A stretch of DNA of 64,000 bases, taken from NCBI RefSeq assembly GCF_036785885.1, contig NC_092312.1, positions 25,066,001 through 25,130,000 of the forward strand, read 5' to 3'. The translations under genes were made by a program, and so were the position numbers. This document shows positions 58,633-64,000 of this stretch, piece after piece (within the stretch, counting starts at the first letter, position 1; each line of letters begins with the position of its first letter). The notes beneath the pieces were generated by a model. It ran no database searches and had not been told where the DNA came from. It saw nothing but the letters and a program-made list of their open reading frames with translations. This DNA is from Coffea arabica (lineage: Eukaryota; Streptophyta; Magnoliopsida; Gentianales; Rubiaceae).

Positions 58633-61379
58633 CTAGGGTACAGACGCGTTCACAGCAAGTAGTTGTTTCTCTGGAGATGCCTCCCTCAATGGTGGCTCCT
58701 CCTTATGAGCAAGTAAGCGGCTCAAGTGATCAGCAACTAAATTTTCTGCTCCACTTTTATCCTTAATCTCCAAGTTGAACTCCTGAAGGAGCAGGATCCA
58801 TCTGATGAGCCTTGGTTTAGCATCCTTCTTCGTCATCAAGTATCTCAAGGCTGCATGATCAGAGAAAACTGTAATTTTTGCACCTAACAAATAAGGTCTA
58901 AATTTTTCTAATGCAAAACCACAGCTAGCAATTCTTTTTCTGTTGTAGAGTAGTTGAGCTGAACTCCATTTAACGCCTTCGATGCATAGTAGATTGCATG
59001 TGCAGCTCTGCCAATCCGTTGTCCCAACACCGCTCCCACTACATAGTCGCTCGCGTCACACATTATCTCAAATGGGAGGTTCCAGTCTGGAGGTTGGATA
59101 ACAGGTGGTGATGTCAATGACTCTCTCAACCTGTCAAATGCCACCTTGCACTCTTCGGTGAAGTCAAATGCCACATCTTTTTGCAACAGTTTGAACAGGG
59201 GCGCTCCAATTTTGGAGAAATCTTTGATGAATCTCCTGTAGAACCCTGCATGATCCAAAAAGGAGCGCACCTCCCGCACACTTGCAGGGTAAGGTAAAGC
59301 AGAAATAATATCGACCTTCGCTTTATCTACTTCTATACTTCTGGCCGAAACTACATGCCCTAAAACAATACCATGATCCACCATGAAATGACATTTTTTC
59401 CAATTTAGAACTAAATTTGTTTCAATGCATCTCTTCAAAATTAAAGCTAGATTATCAAGACATTCATCAAAACTATCTCCGTACACACTAAAATCATCCA
59501 TAAACACCTCAATAATCTTTTCTACGTATTCAGAGAATATACTTACCATACACCTCTGAAAAGTAGCTGGAGCATTACAGAGGCCGAAAGGCATCCTCCG
59601 GTATGCAAAAGTACCGAAGGGGCAGGTGAAGGTAGTTTTCTCCTGGTCCTCTGGTGCTATTGCGATCTGAAAATAACCAGAGAAACCATCAAGAAAACAA
59701 TAATAGACACGACCAGCTAACCTTTCTATCATCTGATCAATAAAAGGTAGAGGGAAGTGGTCCTTCTTTGTCACAGCATTCAGACGCCGGTAATCAATGC
59801 ACTGGCGCCATCCTGTGGGTTTCCTCACCGGGACCATCTCACCCTCTTGGTTCTCCTCAACAGTTACTCCCGTCTTTTTCGAGACTACTTGCACGGGGCT
59901 CACCCAAGGACTATCTGAGATGGCGAAGATGATCTCCACCTCTAGGAGTTTAAGTATCTCCTTCTTGACCACTTCCATCATTAGTGGGTTCAATCTCCGT
60001 TGCCCTTGTCTAACTGGCTTTGCATCATCCTCAAGCCGGATCCGATGCATGCATAAGGAGGGGCTAATTCCTTTGATATCTGCTACACTCCACCCAATCG
60101 CCTCCTTATGATCTCGAAGAAGGCGAATCAGGTTGTCTTCTTGCCTTGGTGATAAGTGTGCAGATATGATGACTGGTAACGTCTCATTATCTCCGAGAAA
60201 TGCATACTTCAAGTGCTTCGAAAGAGGCTTGAGCTCTAACTCAGGTGCCTGCACAATTGAAGGCAACAATTTCGTTTGAGTTTCTGGTACGAAGACAGAC
60301 GTGAGCTCATACCTCGGGGTGATTGGTAGGAGCGAATGCAGTGCTCCAACTACACAATATAACTCATCGCTCAGTCCCACCTCAGGAGTTGCTCCCAACT
60401 CAAGATGTTTGGCTAATGCCACTGCTAGTGCATCAACCCCATCCAATTCAAATATTTCCTGCACAAGGGGCTCAACAACACTTAAAGCATAAACAGAGTT
60501 AGTTTCATCTGGGTACTTCATCGCATCAAAAATATTAAAATTTACAATTTTTTCATCAAACTCCATCGACAAAGTACCCTCATTTACATCTATTTTCGTC
60601 CTAGCAGTGCTTAAAAATGGCCTACCTAACAAAATAGGAGATGGATTTAGTGCCCTTTCATCCCCCATGTCTAGGACATAGAAATCTGCAGGAAAAACTA
60701 ACTCATTGACCTGTACCAAAACATCTTCAACTAACCCTTCTGGGTAAGCATTGGTACGGTCTGCAAGTTGGATTATAATGCCTGTGCCTTTTAACGGGCC
60801 AAGATTTAGAGAAGCATAGATTGTCTTAGGCATAACATTAATTGATGCCCCCAAATCCAACATTGCTTTCCTAATTGGAGTACCTCCTATCTTGCAGGGA
60901 ATGGTGAACATACCTGGGTCTCCACATTTTGGTGGGAGTTTTCTCTGGAGTATAGCTGACACGTTTTCTCCCACCGCTACTCGTTCATCTCCCCTTAACT
61001 TCCTCTTATGGGTGCACAAGTCCTTCAAAAATTTAGCATACTTCGGTATCTGCTTGATTGCATCCAACAGGGGAATGTTGATCTCCACTTTCCGAAACAC
61101 ATCCAAGAGCTCTCTACCTTCTTTGTCTTTTTCCAACCTGCAAGGAAAAGGGGGTAATTTAGAGCTAATAGTGAGTGGAGAGGTGGAGGTTACCTTAGAA
61201 TCCTCACGAACACGTCCTTCCTCCTCAATTTCCTTTTCTATCTCCTCCTCACTTTTGCTTTTTGAATTTTTCACTTTAGGCCCTTCCAGCTCCTTGCCAC
61301 TCCTCAGCGTCATGGCACTTACATTCTTGGGATTTACCTCGGGTTGCGATGGCAGTTTCCCATAAACGTGAGACTCCAA
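58633..61379 (-). pseudogene. Athila protease, reverse transcriptase and RNase H
   Basis: An 823-codon open frame (61379-58908) contains the protease motif AMLDLGASINVMP and then RT blocks: SPWVSPVQVVSKK, WRQCIDYRRLNAVTKKDHFP, FLDGFSGYFQIAIAPEDQ, RRMPFGLCNAPATFQRCM, the catalytic box EVFMDDFSVYG, and LGHVVSARSIEV. RNase H begins ([18 protein letters not shown]), but a 1-nt deletion at about 58915 shifts frame before it resumes as [19 protein letters not shown] to VADHLSRL (58890-58633). These enzymes would copy the element's RNA into DNA. RT itself looks intact. Confidence 0.92.
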
Positions 61380-62591
61380 GCGGTTGATGGCAGTTGCCAG
61401 TTGATTTATTTGAACATCTTGGTCCTTCTTGTCAGCTTTGGTGTCCTACTGGAGCTGCGCGGTATTCGCGGCCAAGGATCTGATCTCCTGTTGAAGCTGT
61501 GTAGTAGTCGTGGCCAGGTTAGTAGTAGTCGTGGCCAGGTTCTTGACTAGGTCCTCCAAGGAGCTTCCTGAATTGGAAGATGAGGGTTGAGATTTTGGTT
61601 GCCAAGGCTGGTGAAATCCTAGTGGACGATTTGGGAATGAACCTTGTTGCCTGTTCCCATAACTGAGATTGGGATGGTCTCTCCAATCGGGGTTTTATGT
61701 GTTGGAATACGGGTCATACTGCCTGCGGGGAGCGGGCACGCCTCCGGCCATATTTACCTGTTCCGCCCCGTCCTCTTGCAGAATGGGGCACGAATCCGTG
61801 CAGTGGTCCATGATAGTACAGATTCCACACACCTTTGCTCGCGGTGTGTCTCTCATGGCCAATTGCCTGACAGCAGACGTCAACTCTGACAGTTGCTGCT
61901 GGATGGATGACGTCTCTGCCTCATTGACTCTACGGGTAGGATTGCTCTCACGGAAGCCGAACTGCTGAAAGTTTTCTGCCATGGCTTCAATAAGATCCCA
62001 CGCTTCCCTCGATGTCTTGTTCGCCAGGGCTCCTCCACTCGCAGCGTCAATAATACTCCTGTCAGTTGACTGGAGTCCCTCATAGAAGTACTGGATCAAC
62101 AGTTGTTCACTAATCTGATGCTGTGGGCATCTAGCGCACAACTTGTTGAACCTTTCCCAAAAATCGTACAATGACTCCCCGGAGTACTGCTTGATGCTGC
62201 AAATCTCCTTACTCAAACTTGCAGCCCGGGATGCGGGGAAAAATTTCTCCAGGAATTTCTTCTTCAATTGTGCCCACGTGGTGATACTACCTGCAGGTAA
62301 GTAATATAGCCAATCCTTCGCTGCATCCTTGAGAGAGAAGGGGAAGGCTCTCAGTCTTATTTGCTCCTCAGTGACCCCAGGAGGTTTCATGCTAGAGCAA
62401 ACTATTTCGAATTCCTTGACATGTTTGTGGGGTTCTTCACCAGAAAGACCATGGAACGAAGGCAGGAGCTGAATCAGCCCCGATTTCAGCTCGAAAGAGG
62501 TATTTTCAGCCAGAGTTGGGAACATCATGCACAAGGGCTGATCAGTCAGGTCTGGGGTAGCCATCTCCCTTAATGTCTGGGTGTTGGCCAT
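61380..62591 (-). pseudogene. Athila gag, with two premature stops
   Basis: Starts MANTQTLREMATPDLT at 62591. The Retrotrans_gag core includes FHGLSGEEPHKHVKEFEIVC, AAKDWLYYLPAGSITTW and FFPASRAASLSKEICSIKQY. A CX2CX4HX4C zinc knuckle (CGICTIMDHCTDSC) lies near 61800. The frame stops at 61695 (TAA where related elements have a Tyr codon) and again near 61450 (TAG where Gln is expected) before entering the protease frame. Confidence 0.88.
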
Positions 62592-62823
62592 GCTAAATTC
62601 GTTTTCTACTGACTCGTTTGCAGAAAATAAGTGTCCTTCTTTTCGTCTCTTGGTCTCTTACCTTCGCCTACGCGCTGCCTTCTCAATCTCAGGATCATAT
62701 ACCAAGTCACCTGTGCGAGAAGAACGGGGCATAAACTAGCAAAAATACCAAGAAAAAGAAAAAAAATAAAATAAAACAAAATAAAAACTGAATTAAAAAA
62801 GAAGCAAATAATTCAAACGCCAG
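62592..62823 (-). other. Leader between primer-binding site and gag
   Basis: Short A-rich leader of the Athila element with no feature beyond the adjacent primer site. Confidence 0.5.
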
Positions 62824-62841
62824 TCCCTGGCAACGGCGCCA
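62824..62841 (-). other. Primer-binding site, tRNA-Asp type
   Basis: The minus strand reads TGGCGCCGTTGCCAGGGA, 5 nt inside the 5' LTR. This is the primer site characteristic of Athila/Tat elements (tRNA-Asp 3' end, TGGCGCCGTTGCCGGGGA) with one A/G difference. It fixes the element's orientation. Confidence 0.85.
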
Positions 62842-62846
62842 AAAAT

Positions 62847-64000
62847 TGACAGGTGCCGAACCTGTGCAATAATAATAAATAAAACCTAACTACCACCTAA
62901 AGCAGTCAATAATCAATTCGAGTACTGGAGCAGGGACTCTAGGTGTGCAATGGGTTACTTGATTCAACCTGTTCCCGAAGAGTTTGCTTAATCCGATATA
63001 CCTGAATTAATTATTTAACTGAATTCACTAACTAGTAGATAGTGGTAAGCAGGGTCGTCTCCTCAGGGACTGGAGAGAAATTTGTTCCTTTTTGAATCGA
63101 GGCAAATGGGGGTTTTCACGATTAAATGCTAAAAATAAAGTAACTGCAGAAAATAATTAATTTAAAGAAATAATTAAGAGAAACTCTAGCCAAGGGTACA
63201 CTTCAGAAATGGTTCATGCACTGATCATCGAATCACAGATAATTCCAACATTTATTAATAGATTGGTTCTAGTTGTCTCGCACGCGTTAAACAACCAACC
63301 CTTCCTTAATTTATCGATAGCTAAGGTACGACCGTTAGCTATTTTTCTAACCCAAAAACAACCCTAGGTACGACCGTAGGATTTAATTTCAAGATTGCAT
63401 TAATAATTAGAAAGACCCAATCCTAATTAACAAACACGCTACGAGGGTTTGTATAAACTAGATCGTATGCTCCCCTGACATAAACCCAATTACGCCAGTT
63501 GCTACGAAAATAGAGATAACGAACAATTACGGATTCAATTACCTCTATTTAGCAAAATAGCCTATATGAATAATTAATTATTGCGCACTAATCGATCATA
63601 CATAGGAGCTATAACAATTAAAACAGGAAGCATATAAATATCAATAAATGAAGAAAATAATTAAAAACAGTTTAGATCTCACAGTAATGGTGAACCAATT
63701 CGTCAGTTGTCCCCTTGACTAGATAGAAGGTTTAGCCACGCCGCATAATTAAATCACCACACGAAATAATGGATTGCAAAAGCATGGCGGTTTTTACTAG
63801 AAAGCAAGGAATAAAAGATGTTTTTCCCGTAGGCGAATATTGTCGAACACCTGGCGTGTGTCAGAGGCCAGTCAAAAGGAAGACAAATAAAAATGAAAAC
63901 TGAAGCTAAACTAAAAACTAAAGCTGCCGGAAGGGATCCCCCCTTTTCCTCCTGTACGTCTCTACTTATATCAGCAAAAAGGAAGTTGACTAAGGCTATA
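62847..64000 (-). repeat. 5' LTR of the Athila element, truncated by window edge
   Basis: Matches 45564-46717 of the 3' LTR base for base except for about 19 substitutions counted by eye. About 310 bp remain outside the window. Confidence 0.92.

Larger units (their letters stand above)
45564..64000 (-). mobile_element. Athila-type Ty3/gypsy retrotransposon with internal tandem array, right end outside window
   Basis: The LTRs begin TGACAGGTGCCGAACCT at 45564 and 62847. Order on the minus strand: 5' LTR, tRNA-Asp-type primer site, gag, protease, RT, RNase H, integrase, a four-copy 2-kb array, a 403-codon ORF, polypurine tract, 3' LTR. The right LTR should end near 64310, making the element about 18.7 kb, of which about 6 kb is surplus array. 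By eye about 19 substitutions separate the two LTRs over 1,154 bp (about 98% identity), implying a fairly recent insertion. Gag, RNase H and integrase nevertheless carry stops, a frameshift and a deletion, so it is not autonomous. It interrupts the copy-B tandem repeat. The left flanking pentamer is GGAGA; its partner lies outside the window. Confidence 0.92.

Overview
This is nuclear DNA from a flowering plant, a eudicot and plausibly an asterid. The evidence is intron-containing genes, a plastid ribosomal protein with a transit peptide, CC-NB-LRR immune receptors, phloem-lectin genes, and nested Ty3/gypsy retrotransposons in AT-rich intergenic DNA. The species cannot be named from the sequence alone.

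Layout. (1) 1-140 is the 5' end of an NLR gene leaving the left edge (minus strand). (2) 141-4425 is intergenic DNA with a 39-base poly(C) tract, two GTTTGG-type MITEs and a long-inverted-repeat element holding a small solo LTR. (3) 4426-5552 is an intact three-exon phloem protein 2 (PP2) lectin gene (minus). (4) 7089-9955 is an intact two-exon gene for plastid ribosomal protein L3 (minus). (5) 11054-14725 is NLR-A, a full-length CC-NB-LRR (minus). (6) 14726-21863 is intergenic, with a 143-bp MITE, a MULE-like element carrying a nested MITE, and a tandem repeat of about 400 bp. (7) 21864-33693 is a second PP2 gene (plus). It is split in intron 2 by an 11-kb Ty3/gypsy element (22192-33212, target duplication AAGTC), which is itself split by a 3.5-kb solo LTR (24239-27781, target duplication TCACC). 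Its third exon has a frameshift. (8) 33999-37361 is the 3' half of a decayed UDP-glucose pyrophosphorylase gene (minus), seen as a series of short exons. (9) 37405-45563 is a second copy of 9378-21180: truncated RPL3 exon 1, full-length NLR-B and part of the 400-bp repeat. (10) 45564-64000 and beyond is an Athila-type Ty3/gypsy element (minus) whose 5' LTR runs off the right edge. Between its integrase and 3' LTR it carries four head-to-tail copies of a ~2,069-bp unit.

How it fits together. The window is an NLR/phloem-lectin neighbourhood around two housekeeping genes (RPL3, UGP). The simplest history is a tandem duplication with a 28-kb period (9378-37404), joining the middle of UGP to the middle of RPL3. 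This predicts further PP2 and UGP sequence to the right of the window. The two NLR copies have since diverged: NLR-A has a repeated RNBS-A segment, NLR-B has MQD in place of MHD, and their 3' LRR halves are identical by eye. The Athila element has near-identical LTRs but a broken pol, and its tandem array has produced three copies of a new chimeric reading frame.

All splice sites, TE boundaries and family calls come from reading the sequence. No database search was possible.
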